NCBI RefSeq assembly: GCF_014640115.1
Contig: NZ_BMGI01000002.1
Span: 1-64,000, forward strand
Source: Sinisalibacter lacisalsi
GTDB lineage: Bacteria > Pseudomonadota > Alphaproteobacteria > Rhodobacterales > Rhodobacteraceae
Length of the DNA stretch: 64,000 bases
Direction: 5' to 3'
Made by a program: the position numbers and the translations under genes. Of the stretch, positions 25,578 through 34,691 are shown piece by piece. How positions within the stretch are numbered: position 1 is the first letter of the stretch; each line of letters opens with the position of its first letter. The notes beneath the pieces are model-generated. The model did no database searches and had not been told where the DNA came from. It saw nothing but the letters and a program-made list of their open reading frames with translations.

Positions 25578-25672
25578 GTGGCTTCGAATTGCTGCGCAAT
25601 CCGATCCGTGCGGGGGCGCTGCCCCCGCACCCCCGAGGTATTTGGGCCAGGATGAAGGGGGCAGGGGCATGA
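25574..25672 (+). other. 32-codon open frame linking soxD and soxA, status uncertain
   Basis: An ATG overlapping the soxD stop (ATGA) opens a 32-codon frame that ends exactly on the soxA start (ATGA again). The predicted peptide starts MSGFELLRNPIRAGALPP and ends GAGA. The frame runs through a dispersed repeat, so it may carry no protein function. It could still let ribosomes travel from soxD to soxA without detaching. Confidence 0.3.
25608..25657 (+). repeat. Dispersed intergenic element, copy 2, with GC hairpin
   Basis: GTGCGGGGGC at 25608-25617 and GCCCCCGCAC at 25621-25630 form a ten-pair hairpin with a GCT loop. It is followed by CCCCGAGGTATTTGGGCC and AGGATGAAG. It lies inside the sox operon between soxD and soxA, where it may slow transcription or protect the upstream mRNA. 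Confidence 0.6.
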
Positions 25673-28600
25673 GCGCGCGCGTCGAAGGCTACGGGCGGCT
25701 GATCGACCGCTCCAAGCGGGTGTCGTTCAGCTTCAACGGCAAGCGTTTGCGCGGCTACGCCGGGGATACGCTGGCCTCGGCGCTCTTGGGCGCGGGGCAG
25801 GTGATGCTGGGCCGGAGCTTCAAGTATCACCGGCCGCGCGGGCTGGTGGCTTCCGGCGCCGAGGAGCCGAACGCGCTGGTGGGACTGGGCGAGGGCGGGC
25901 GCTTCGAGCCCGACCAGCGCGCGACCACCACCGAGCTGTTCGACGGGCTCGCCGCGATCAGCCAGAACCACTGGCCCTCGCTCGCCTTCGACGTGGGCGA
26001 GGTGAACAATTACCTCGCGCGTTTCCTGCCCGCGGGCTTCTACTACAAGACCTTCATGGCGCCGCGCGGGGCCTGGGCGAAGATCTTCGAGCCCTTCGTG
26101 CGCCAGTCGGCGGGGCTCGGCCGGGTGCCAATGGAGCCGGACGCGGATGCTTACGAGTATCTCTATGCCCATTACGACGTGGTCGTGGTCGGCGGCGGCG
26201 TGGCGGGGCTGCAGGCTGCGCGGGCGGCGGCGGCGACGGGTGTTTCGGTGCTGGTGATGGAAGACGCCGCGCATTGGGGCGGGCGCGCGCCGGTCGATGG
26301 CGGCGAGATCGACGGCATGGCGCCGGGCGACTGGGTGAAGGCGGCGCTGGACGCGCTCGAGGCGGCGGACAACGTGACCTTGCGGCTGCGGATGCAGGGA
26401 ACCGGCGTTTACGATCACGGCTATCACCTCGGTTACGAGCGCGTGGCCGATCATAGCCCCGGCGACGGCCGCCCGCGGCACCGGCTCTGGCGCATCCGCG
26501 CCGGCCGGATCGTGACCGCGACGGGCGCGCTGGAGCGCCCGCTGGCCTTCTCTGGCAACGACGTGCCGGGGGTCATGCTCGCCAGCGCGATGCGCGACTA
26601 CCTGGTGAACTGGGGCGTGGCGGCGGGCCGGCGGATCGTGGTGGTGACCAACAACGACGATGCCTACCGCACCGCGCTGGCGATGAAGGCGGCGGGCCGG
26701 GTGGTGGCCGCCGTGCTCGACGCGCGCGAGGTGGTGACGAGCCCGCTGGCGCAGGCGGCGCGGGACGCCGGCATCGCGGTGATGGAAGGCCGGGCGATCG
26801 CCGAGGTGCGCGGGCGGGCGCGGGTGAAATCGGTGCTGGTGACCACGCAGGCGGGCGCCGGCAAGGCGGGCGAGGAGATCAGGTGCGACGCGGTGGCGAT
26901 GTCGGGCGGCTGGTCGCCGGTGGTGCACCTGTGGTCGCATTGCGGCGGCAAGCTGACCTGGGACGAGGCCGCGGCGATGTTCCGCCCCGACCCGGACCGC
27001 GCGCCCACCGGGGCCGATGGCGCGCCCTTCGTGCTGACGGCCGGCGCAGCCTCCGGCGCGCTCGCGCTCGATGCCTGCCTTGCCGATGCCCACGCGGCGG
27101 GCAAGGCGGCGGGCAAGGGCGCGGGCGGCAAGGCGAGCCGCAAGGCCGGGCCGAAGGCGGTGTGCGAGGCCGAGGCGCCGATCGCGCCGGTCTGGATCAT
27201 GCCCGAGGGCGCGGGACCGGAAAAGCGCATGAAGATGTGGCTCGATTTCCAGAACGACGTGAAGGTGTCGGACGTGCAGCTTGCCGCCCGCGAGGGCTAC
27301 GAAAGCGTCGAGCACACCAAGCGCTACACCACGCTGGGGATGGCGACGGACCAGGGCAAGCTGAGCAATATCAATGGATTGGCGGTGCTTTCGCAGGCGT
27401 TGCAGCAGGAAATTCCGGCGACCGGCACCACCACCTTCCGCCCGCCCTACACGCCGATCAGCATGGGCGCGATCGCGGGCGAGGCACGCGGAGAATTGTT
27501 CCAGCCGCTCCGGCGCACGCCGCTGCATGACTGGCACGACGCCCATGGCGCCGACTGGGAGCCGGTGGGCCACTGGCGCCGGCCCTATACCTACCTGCGC
27601 GCAGGCGAGAGCCGGGAGCAGGCGGTGCAGCGCGAGGTGGTGAACACCCGCGAGAACGTCGGGATGCTCGACGCCTCGACGCTCGGCAAGATCGTGGTGA
27701 AGGGCCCCGACGCGGGGCGCTTCCTCGACATGATGTATACCAACATGATGTCGACCTTGCCGGTGGGCAAATGCCGCTATGGCCTGATGTGTTCGGAGAA
27801 CGGCTTCCTGATCGACGACGGCGTGGTGGCCCGGCTCGATGACGACACATGGCTGTGCCATACCACCACCGGCGGGGCGGACCGCATCCATGCCCACATG
27901 GAGGAATGGTTGCAGACCGAGTGGTGGGACTGGAAGGTCTACACCGCCAACCTGACCGAGCAATATGCCCAGATCGGCGTGGTCGGCCCGAAGGCGCGCC
28001 AGGTGCTGGAGGCGCTCGGGGGGATGGATGTCTCGAAAGAGGCGCTGCCCTTCATGCACTGGGCCGAGGGCGAGCTTGGCGGCTTGCCGGTACGGGTGTT
28101 CCGGATCTCCTTCTCGGGCGAGTTGAGCTACGAGATCGCCGTGCCCGCGAGCCGGGGGCAGGCGCTGTGGGATGCGCTGATGGAAGCCGGCAAGCCGCAC
28201 GGGGTGATGCCCTACGGCACCGAGGCGCTGCACGTGCTGCGCGCCGAGAAGGGCTTCATCATGATCGGCGACGAGACCGATGGCACGGTGATCCCGCAGG
28301 ATCTGGGGCTTACTTGGGCGATTTCGAAGAAGAAGGACGACTACATCGGCAAGCGGGCGCAGGCGCGGCCGCACATGGCCGACCCGGAGCGCTGGAAGCT
28401 GGTGGGGCTGGAAACCACCGATGGCTCGGTGATCCCCGACGGCGCCTATATCGTCGCCGAGGGGGTGAACGCCAACGGCCAGCGCAACATGCAGGGCAGG
28501 GTGACCTCGAGCTACCACTCGCCCACGCTCAAGCGCGGCATCGCCATGGGGCTGGTGCTGCACGGGCCGGACCGGATGGGCGAGGAGGTGACGATTCCGA

Positions 28601-28680
28601 GGATCGACGGCTCCGAGATCAAGGCGCGGATCGTGGAGACGTGTTTCTACGACAAGGAAGGGGCGAAGCAGGATGTCTGA
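25669..28680 (+). CDS. soxA: Sarcosine oxidase subunit alpha
   Basis: The 1003-residue subunit binds NAD+ and tetrahydrofolate. Order: an N-terminal ferredoxin-like 2Fe-2S-type fold without a cluster (about 10-100), a dinucleotide-binding domain starting VVVVGGGVAGLQAARAAA near residue 170, and a C-terminal GcvT-like folate domain from about 600 (VVNTRENVGMLDASTLGKI; GFIMIGDETDG near 870). It releases 5,10-methylene-THF. Odd: near residues 475-500 an alanine, glycine and lysine-rich linker (AAGKGAGGKASRKAGPK) bridges the two halves; this is more basic than I expect. The ATG at 25669 has a GGGGCAGGGG stretch before it. Confidence 0.96.
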   Translation: MSARVEGYGRLIDRSKRVSFSFNGKRLRGYAGDTLASALLGAGQVMLGRSFKYHRPRGLVASGAEEPNALVGLGEGGRFEPDQRATTTELFDGLAAISQNHWPSLAFDVGEVNNYLARFLPAGFYYKTFMAPRGAWAKIFEPFVRQSAGLGRVPMEPDADAYEYLYAHYDVVVVGGGVAGLQAARAAAATGVSVLVMEDAAHWGGRAPVDGGEIDGMAPGDWVKAALDALEAADNVTLRLRMQGTGVYDHGYHLGYERVADHSPGDGRPRHRLWRIRAGRIVTATGALERPLAFSGNDVPGVMLASAMRDYLVNWGVAAGRRIVVVTNNDDAYRTALAMKAAGRVVAAVLDAREVVTSPLAQAARDAGIAVMEGRAIAEVRGRARVKSVLVTTQAGAGKAGEEIRCDAVAMSGGWSPVVHLWSHCGGKLTWDEAAAMFRPDPDRAPTGADGAPFVLTAGAASGALALDACLADAHAAGKAAGKGAGGKASRKAGPKAVCEAEAPIAPVWIMPEGAGPEKRMKMWLDFQNDVKVSDVQLAAREGYESVEHTKRYTTLGMATDQGKLSNINGLAVLSQALQQEIPATGTTTFRPPYTPISMGAIAGEARGELFQPLRRTPLHDWHDAHGADWEPVGHWRRPYTYLRAGESREQAVQREVVNTRENVGMLDASTLGKIVVKGPDAGRFLDMMYTNMMSTLPVGKCRYGLMCSENGFLIDDGVVARLDDDTWLCHTTTGGADRIHAHMEEWLQTEWWDWKVYTANLTEQYAQIGVVGPKARQVLEALGGMDVSKEALPFMHWAEGELGGLPVRVFRISFSGELSYEIAVPASRGQALWDALMEAGKPHGVMPYGTEALHVLRAEKGFIMIGDETDGTVIPQDLGLTWAISKKKDDYIGKRAQARPHMADPERWKLVGLETTDGSVIPDGAYIVAEGVNANGQRNMQGRVTSSYHSPTLKRGIAMGLVLHGPDRMGEEVTIPRIDGSEIKARIVETCFYDKEGAKQDV

Positions 28681-29251
28681 GGCGGTATCGGCGCTGGGCG
28701 GCGCGACATTCGAGGGCTATTGCATCCTGCGCGACGCGGGCCCCACCGGCATGGTGACGATCCGGGGCGACCTGGGCGCGGCGGCGTTCGGCAAGGCGGT
28801 GAAGAAAGCCACGGGCTGTGCCCTGCCGAAGCAGCGCGAGATCGTGACGAACGGGGGGCGCAGGCTTGCCTGGATGTCGCCCGACGAACTGTTGCTGATC
28901 TGCGATCAAGGCGAGGCGCCGGGGATGGCCGCGGCGCTTGCCGAGACGCTCAAGGGCCAGCACGCGCTGGCGCTCGACGTGTCGGATGCGCGCGCGCTGT
29001 TCCGCCTCGAAGGGGCGGGGTGCCGCGAGGTGATCGCCAAGCTTTCTCCCGCCAACCTCGCCCCCGGCGCCTTCGGGCCGGGCGAGATGCGCCGCACCCG
29101 GCTGGCGCAGGTGGCGGGCGCCTTCCACATGCCCGACGAGTCGAGCGTCGAGATCGTCGTGTTCCGCTCGGTGGCGCGCTATGCCTTCGATCTGATCGCC
29201 AATGCCGCCCGGCCGGGCAGCGAGGTGGGGCTGTTCGCGCCCGCGCCGTGA
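28673..29251 (+). CDS. soxG: Sarcosine oxidase subunit gamma
   Basis: The 192-residue subunit is the smaller GcvT-like partner of SoxA. Family character is seen in CILRDAGPTGMVTIRGDL near residue 16, LAWMSPDELLLI near 65, LDVSDARALFRLEG near 100 and RTRLAQVAGAFHM near 143. The start overlaps the soxA stop by eight bases. It closes the operon; sodB follows after a 101-base gap with its own promoter candidate. Confidence 0.93.
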   Translation: MSEAVSALGGATFEGYCILRDAGPTGMVTIRGDLGAAAFGKAVKKATGCALPKQREIVTNGGRRLAWMSPDELLLICDQGEAPGMAAALAETLKGQHALALDVSDARALFRLEGAGCREVIAKLSPANLAPGAFGPGEMRRTRLAQVAGAFHMPDESSVEIVVFRSVARYAFDLIANAARPGSEVGLFAPAP

Positions 29252-29285
29252 GGCCCGGTTTCACGAAACTTTTGCCCGCCGGCGC

Positions 29286-29317
29286 TTGACCTTCGGGGCC
29301 TCCCGGCCCCATGTAAT
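29286..29317 (+). promoter_or_regulatory. Putative sodB promoter region
   Basis: TTGACC at 29286-29291 is followed by a CATGTA/TGTAAT-like -10 near 29310-29317, giving a spacer of 18 to 20 bases depending on the choice. A GGGGCC-TCCC-GGCCCC inverted repeat occupies the spacer and could be a regulator site. Confidence 0.35.
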
Positions 29318-29352
29318 GCCTGAGAGAAACGATCAGATCAGGGAGAGACCCA

Positions 29353-29961
29353 ATGGCTTTCGAACTTCCCGACCTTCCCTACGCCCATGACGCGCTCGCG
29401 TCGCTCGGCATGTCGAAGGAAACGCTGGAATACCACCACGACCTGCACCACAAGGCCTATGTCGACAACGGCAACAAGCTGATCGCCGGCACCGAGTGGG
29501 AAGGCAAGGCGCTCGAAGACATCGTGCGCGGCACCTACGAGGCCGGCGCGGTGGCGCAGTCGGGCATCTTCAACAATGCCTCGCAGCACTGGAACCACGC
29601 GCAGTTCTGGGAAATGATGGGCCCGGGCGACGACAAGAAGATGCCGGGCGAGCTGGAAAAGGCGCTGGTCGAGGCCTTCGGCTCGGTCGACAAGTTCAAG
29701 GAAGAGTTCGCCGCCGCCGGTGCGGGCCAGTTCGGCTCGGGCTGGGCCTGGCTGGTGAAGGACAGCGACGGGTCGCTGAAGGTCACCAAGACCGAAAACG
29801 GCGTGAACCCGCTGTGCTTCGGCCAGACTGCGCTTCTCGGCTGCGACGTGTGGGAACACTCCTACTACATCGACTTCCGCAACAAGCGCCCGGCCTACCT
29901 GACCAACTTCCTCGACAAGCTGGTAAACTGGGAAAACGTGGCGTCGCGCCTCGCCGGCTGA
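29353..29961 (+). CDS. sodB: Superoxide dismutase, Fe/Mn family
   Basis: The 202-residue cytosolic enzyme disproportionates superoxide. The metal ligands are H28 (EYHHDLHHKAY), H79 (NNASQHWNH), D165 and H169 (DVWEHSYYIDF). The residue pattern around QSGIFNNASQ and GSGWAWLV is closer to the iron type, though metal cannot be fixed from sequence. It follows the sarcosine oxidase operon, whose reaction produces H2O2, but has its own promoter candidate and terminator. A GGGAGA box precedes the ATG. Confidence 0.96.
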   Translation: MAFELPDLPYAHDALASLGMSKETLEYHHDLHHKAYVDNGNKLIAGTEWEGKALEDIVRGTYEAGAVAQSGIFNNASQHWNHAQFWEMMGPGDDKKMPGELEKALVEAFGSVDKFKEEFAAAGAGQFGSGWAWLVKDSDGSLKVTKTENGVNPLCFGQTALLGCDVWEHSYYIDFRNKRPAYLTNFLDKLVNWENVASRLAG

Positions 29962-29983
29962 GCCATCCCGGCATGAAATCGAG

Positions 29984-30008
29984 CGGCCGTCCTTCGGGGC
30001 GGCCGTTT
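29984..30008 (+). terminator. Terminator after sodB
   Basis: A nine-pair stem (CGGCCGTCC with GGGCGGCCG, one G-T pair) closes on a TTCG tetraloop and is followed by TTT. It lies 22 bases after the sodB stop. Confidence 0.75.
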
Positions 30009-30174
30009 GCGTTTGGGGCGGGCTGTGGCAGCCCGGTCACATCCTCGCGGATCGCGTTTTTGTCGCGTTGGAAACACCAGAAAATCATCTGATTACTTAC
30101 CCGGTCGAAAGACTCAAGAAGCATTCAAAGGATACGACCGCGAGTCGCGGCGAGTTGCGAGAAGGGGTGCAAGG

Positions 30175-32379
30175 ATGTGTGGGCAAAAAGGCCGGGTGAT
30201 CAGGGGTGGACGGGTTTGCAAGCGGTCGGGGGGCCTCGTGAGCTTCGCGCCCGTGCTGGCGGTCGGGGTGATGGCGCTGGGTGCGGGCGGTGCGCTGGCG
30301 CAGGCGGCATGGCCTTATGAATGCATCACGCCGCCCGTGGGCGGGCCGGCCGATACCGAGATGTGCAGCCTCGGAACATTGACGGGCGGAACCAGTAGCG
30401 ATGCCAAAGCCGTGAGTGCCGATGGTTCGGTCGTTGTTGGCCAAACCGATTCGAGCATTGGCTCGGTGGCCTTCCGCTGGGTCGAAGGTGGCACCGGGGG
30501 CGATGCCGGCAATCCGCAGATGGAGGATATCGGCACGCTCGACGGTGGCTCCAGCAACAGCGCAATCGCATACGACGTGAATGCCGATGGCACCGTCGTC
30601 GTCGGTCATTCCTATTCACTGTCGGGCGGCGGTGCATTCCGCTGGGTCGAGGGCGGCACTGCGGGCATTTCGGGCAACCCGCAGATGGAGAACCTTGGCG
30701 CGCTGAATGGCACCGGCACCAGTTATGCCTATGGCGTCAATGCCGATGGCTCGGTCGTGGTCGGAAAATCGGATTCTGCCGCCGGCACGCGCGCTTTCCG
30801 CTGGGTCGAAGGTGTTGGCATGCAGAACCTCGGCACGCTGGACGGCTTGGGGATCAGCGAGGCTCATGATGTCAACGCCGACGGCACGGTCGTTGTCGGC
30901 TATTCCCTGACCTCTCTGACAAGAGCATTCCGCTGGGTGGAAGGCGGCACCGCGGGCCTTCCCGCCAACCCGCAGATGCAAACACTCGGTTTTCTGAGCG
31001 GGCATCTCTACAGCTACGCCTATGGCGTGAACGACGCCGGCACCGTCGTCGTTGGTTACTCGACGGCGCTGCCGGGGAACTCCGGCAACGCTTTCCGCTG
31101 GGTCGAGGGGGGCGACTTCGGCGGCACCTTCCCGCAGATGCAGAACCTCGGCACGCTCGACGGCGACAGCTGGAGCTATGCCAATGACGTCAATGCGGAT
31201 GGCACCGTGGTGGTCGGAACCTCCGTTGCGCCGTCCGGCGCCAGCACCCGCGCCTTCCGCTGGGTCGAGGATGGCACCGAGGGCGATGCCGGCAATCCGC
31301 AGATGCAGGATCTGGGTTCGCTCGACGGCTCTTCCTACACCGAGGCGCACGGCGTGAGCGCCGATGGCAGCATCGTCGTCGGCTAATCGGACACCTCCAA
31401 CGGAACCCGCGCCTTCATCTGGCGCGGGGAGATGCAGGATTTCGACAACCTCCTCACCTCCTTCCCGGTGCTGGCAAATGACAGTGCCGTGGCCGCCGCG
31501 CAGGCGCAGCAGGGGCTGGGCCAGACCATGCGGCAGGGCTTTTTCGCCGGGGCCGGGCAGTTCGGCATGCAGCTGCACGGGGGCTTTTCGTGGACCGACC
31601 GCAACCCCACCACCGTGGGCGCGCGCCGCACCAACTCGGGCGCGGTGAGCCTCGGCTACGGCGTCAGCGACGCGGTCTCCGTCGGCGTCACCGCCAGCTT
31701 CGCGGGCACCAGCCTCGCCAACAACGGCTTCGACATGAGCGCCGGCCCCGGCCTCGCCGCCTGGGCGCGTTACAGCGCCGGGGGCGCCGCCGGCACCGGG
31801 CTGCAGGCCGAGGCGGCGTTTGGCTGGAGCCGCGCCGAGGGCGAGATCACCCGTGGCCGGCTGCTCGCCAACGTCGATCTCGCCACCGGGTCTTCGTCGC
31901 TCGAAACCTGGGGCGGCACCGCCTCAATCGGCTACGGCATGGAGCTGGGCGGCTGGCTCGTGACCCCGCACGCGGGGCTGACCCATTACCAGACCACCCG
32001 CGCGGCCTATACCGAGACCGGCGCGAGCTTCAACGCGAGCTACGACGAGATGCAGGTGAGCCGCACCGACCTCACGCTGGGCGTGACCGGCGAGATCAGG
32101 GTGGGCGCGCAAGGCACGCTGTCGTTCGGTGCCGGGATCGAGCGGGCGCTGGGCGGGCAGGATGCCGTGCTGTCGGGCACCTCCGATATTCCGGGGATGA
32201 CGACGTTCAACATCCCCGCCAGCTTCGTGGCGAACCAGACGCGCGGCTACGTCACCGCCGGCTATGCCCATGATTTCGGCAACGGCATGACCCTGTCGGG
32301 CGACCTGCGTGTCGGCCACGCGGTCTACGGCACCAGCCCGGAGGTGCGCGGCGGTCTCGCGCTCGGCTTCAGCTTCTGA
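30175..32379 (+). pseudogene. HAF-repeat autotransporter split by an in-frame TAA stop
   Basis: One frame of 735 codons has a signal peptide (cleavage near ALA-QA, residue 42), seven HAF-type repeats of about 45 residues with VNADGTVVVG and AFRWVEGG cores, and a C-terminal outer-membrane beta-barrel (about 460-734) ending ALGFSF. Codon 404 (31384-31386) is TAA. In the same place other repeats have VVVGYS, so a TAT or TAC most likely mutated. Both halves keep full coding character. Without readthrough only a secretable 403-residue passenger lacking its barrel is made. The ATG at 30175 follows GAAGGGG. The passenger role, probably adhesion, is unknown. Confidence 0.85.
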
Positions 32380-32431
32380 CCAGGATGGGCGGCGCCGGGG
32401 GCGGCCCCCCGCGCCGTCCGCACCCGGCGGC

Positions 32432-33031
32432 TCATCCGAGGCGGCCGTGCCGGGCCCAGGCGATCGCGTCGTCGAGCCGGTCGTCGCCCCAGAAAAGTTC
32501 CCCTCCGACCGCGAAGGTCGGCGAGCCGAACACACCCAGGTCCTGCGCCGTCCGGGTCTCGCGGGCGAGGGCGTCGCGGATCGTCGCCGATTGCGCCGCG
32601 CGGGTGACCCGTTCCGGATCCTGCCCGATCGCGGCGAGGCTGTTCGACAGGTTCGGCTCTTCCCCGTTCGGCTGGCCCCGTTCAAACCAGTTGCGATAGG
32701 TGGCGCGGGCGTAGTCTTCGAGCCAGCCCTCCTGCGCGGCGAGCGTCGCCACCTGGTTGGCGTAGGGCAGCTCGGGGCAGGGGTAGGGCGCGGGCAGGGT
32801 CGGGGCGAGGCCATGCACCGGTGCGCGGCGTTCGATATCGCGCCACATGTAGGCTTCCTTCACCGGCTTGCCCTTGAAGGGCACGTTGTTCTGCTCGACC
32901 ATGATGTGACGCACGTTGAACGAGCGCCAGGTGAAGCTGACGCCGCGGTCGCGGGCGACCCCGCCGAGGCGCATGACGGTGAGGTAGCTGTAGGTGCTGC
33001 CGATCGAGAACCAGAAATCTATCGCGGTCAT
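32432..33031 (-). CDS. 2-hydroxychromene-2-carboxylate isomerase-like, DsbA family
   Basis: The 199-residue soluble protein has the thioredoxin-fold kappa-GST/HCCA isomerase pattern: IDFWFSIGSTYSYLTVMRL at the N-terminus (catalytic Ser in place of a Cys pair), FNVRHIMVEQNN, and DLGVFGSPTFAVGGELFWGDDRL near the C-terminus. Relatives use glutathione to isomerise aromatic ring-cleavage intermediates. No aromatic degradation genes are near, so the substrate is open. The frame continues 66 codons upstream; the ATG at 33031 gives the family N-terminus. It is divergent from rarD. Confidence 0.88.
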   Translation of the reverse strand: MTAIDFWFSIGSTYSYLTVMRLGGVARDRGVSFTWRSFNVRHIMVEQNNVPFKGKPVKEAYMWRDIERRAPVHGLAPTLPAPYPCPELPYANQVATLAAQEGWLEDYARATYRNWFERGQPNGEEPNLSNSLAAIGQDPERVTRAAQSATIRDALARETRTAQDLGVFGSPTFAVGGELFWGDDRLDDAIAWARHGRLG

Positions 33032-33227
33032 CTCTTTGCCCCCCTTGCAAGGTTCGGGGCCGCGCGCGGCGGCGTGCGGCGCTGGCGGCGAGTGTAACGC
33101 CGGCCCGGCCAGCGGTCGAGTGACCGCCGCGCGCGCCGGGTCGGGCACGCAGGGGGGGCGGGTGCGGGGGAAACCTGCTTGACCGCGCGCCGCATTCCTG
33201 CCCTTTGAGCGCGGGAAAGGGGCAGGC

Positions 33228-34175
33228 ATGATGAGCGAGACGGCAAGGGGTATGAGCGCGATGATCGCGGCGACCGTGATCTGGGGCCTTTCGGGGCTCT
33301 ATTACAAGCTGCTCGCGCATGTGCCACCGCTCGAGGTTCTGGCCCATCGCACGCTGTGGTCGCTGCTGTTCTTCGGCGGACTCATCCTCGCGCAGCGCCG
33401 GGCGGGCGACATCCTGCGATTGCTGCGCCGGCCGCGTGATCTCGCGCTGGTGGCCTTCGCGGCGGTGATGATCTCGACCAACTGGTTCCTGTTCATCTAC
33501 TCGATCCAGGTCGGCCACGCGGTCGAGGCAAGCCTTGGCTATTACATGTTCCCGCTGGTGGCGGTGCTGATGGGCGTGGTGATCTATCGCGAGGCGCTGT
33601 CGCGGCTGAAGTGGCTGGCGGTCGCGCTCGCTGCCGTCGCGGTGGTGGTGCTGACCTGGGGGCTCGGCGTCGGGCCGTGGATCTCGCTCGGGCTGGCCTT
33701 CACCTTCGGGCTCTACGGCGTTGTCAAGAAGGGACTCGCCGCCGGGCCGATCGCCTCGGTGACGGCGGAGGTGCTGCTGCTCGCGCCGCTCGCCGCGGTC
33801 TGGCTTTTCGGCGTGCACAAGCTCGGCTGGGAGGGGCTGGTGGGGCGTAACCTCGGCGTCTTCGGCAGCGATCTTTCAACCTCGCTGCTGCTGGCCTTTT
33901 CCGGCGTGCTCACCGGCACGCCGCTGGTGCTCTTCGCCAAGGCCTCGCGCAGCCTGCCGCTGGGCAGCGTTGGCGTGCTGCAATACATCAACCCGTCGCT
34001 GCAATTCGCCGTTGCCGCCATCGCCTTCGGCGAGGTGGTCACCCGCTGGCACTGGATCGCGCTGCCGCTGATCTGGACGGCGCTGGCGCTCTACTCGGCC
34101 GAGACCTTCCGTCAGGACAGGGTGTCGCGCAGGCTTGCGCGCAGCGTGGCCACATCCGCCACCACCGAGACGTAG
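33228..34175 (+). CDS. rarD: RarD-type EamA transporter
   Basis: The 315-residue inner-membrane protein has about ten helices in two EamA halves. The RarD subgroup is marked by FIYSIQVGHAVEASLGYYMFPL near residue 88, KWLAVALAAVAV, TFGLYGVVKKGL near 162 and GSVGVLQYINPSLQF near 247. Substrates are unproven; chloramphenicol sensitivity is the historic phenotype. Two ATGs open the frame (33228 and 33231). The last 21 codons lie over the end of the convergent LOG gene, a 64-base overlap. Confidence 0.9.
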   Translation: MMSETARGMSAMIAATVIWGLSGLYYKLLAHVPPLEVLAHRTLWSLLFFGGLILAQRRAGDILRLLRRPRDLALVAFAAVMISTNWFLFIYSIQVGHAVEASLGYYMFPLVAVLMGVVIYREALSRLKWLAVALAAVAVVVLTWGLGVGPWISLGLAFTFGLYGVVKKGLAAGPIASVTAEVLLLAPLAAVWLFGVHKLGWEGLVGRNLGVFGSDLSTSLLLAFSGVLTGTPLVLFAKASRSLPLGSVGVLQYINPSLQFAVAAIAFGEVVTRWHWIALPLIWTALALYSAETFRQDRVSRRLARSVATSATTET

Positions 34176-34669
34176 CCGCGCAAGGTCGCATCGGCGAAGC
34201 CCTGGTCGATCACGTGGTCGATCAGGCCGATCAGCGGATCCCAGTAGCCATTGGTGTTGAGCAGGAACACCGGCTTTTCATGCAGGCCGAGCTGGCGCCA
34301 GGTGAGCACTTCGAAGAACTCGTCGAGGCTGCCCGCGCCGCCAGGCAGCACCACGATGGCGTGGGCGTTCATGAACATCACCTTCTTGCGCTCGTGCATG
34401 GTCTCGGTGACGACGAAGGAAGTGAGATCGCGCTTGCCGACTTCGTGGTTGAGCAGGTGCACCGGGATCACCCCGAAGGTCTCGCCCCCCGCCGTCTGCG
34501 CGGCATTGGCGACGGCGCCCATCAGGCCGACATCGCCGGCGCCATAGACCAGTTGCCAGCCCTCCTCCGCCAGCGCCTGCCCGAGCGCCGCGGCCTCGGC
34601 GCGATAGGCCGGATCGGCCCCGAAGCGAGAGCCGCAATAGACGCAGACGGAGAAATTCGACACACCCAT
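34112..34669 (-). CDS. LOG family protein (cytokinin riboside 5'-monophosphate phosphoribohydrolase-like)
   Basis: The 185-residue Rossmann-like enzyme hydrolyses nucleoside 5'-monophosphates to base and ribose-5-phosphate. The family motifs are VYGAGDVGLMGAVANAA near residue 41, MHERKKVMF at 91-99 and PGGAGSLDEFFEVLTW at 109-124 (Ser replaces the usual Thr). The ATG at 34669 gives the standard N-terminus SVCVYCGSR. The 3' end overlaps rarD on the other strand. In bacteria it more likely serves nucleotide salvage than hormone making. Confidence 0.92.
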   Translation of the reverse strand: MGVSNFSVCVYCGSRFGADPAYRAEAAALGQALAEEGWQLVYGAGDVGLMGAVANAAQTAGGETFGVIPVHLLNHEVGKRDLTSFVVTETMHERKKVMFMNAHAIVVLPGGAGSLDEFFEVLTWRQLGLHEKPVFLLNTNGYWDPLIGLIDHVIDQGFADATLRGYVSVVADVATLRASLRDTLS

Positions 34670-34691
34670 GGATGACCTTTCACAGAAGCTT

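Noticed and set aside
25141-28563. Very long open frame (over 1100 codons) on the strand opposite soxA
   Set aside because: It is antisense to soxA and runs through the sox gene codons in phase with their third positions. The product is rich in His, Arg and Gln with no fold pattern, a usual shadow in GC-rich DNA.
31384-31386. TAA in the autotransporter as programmed readthrough or recoding
   Set aside because: There is no obvious stem-loop just after it and the context is a normal repeat codon. Mutation is the simpler reading, though readthrough is not excluded.
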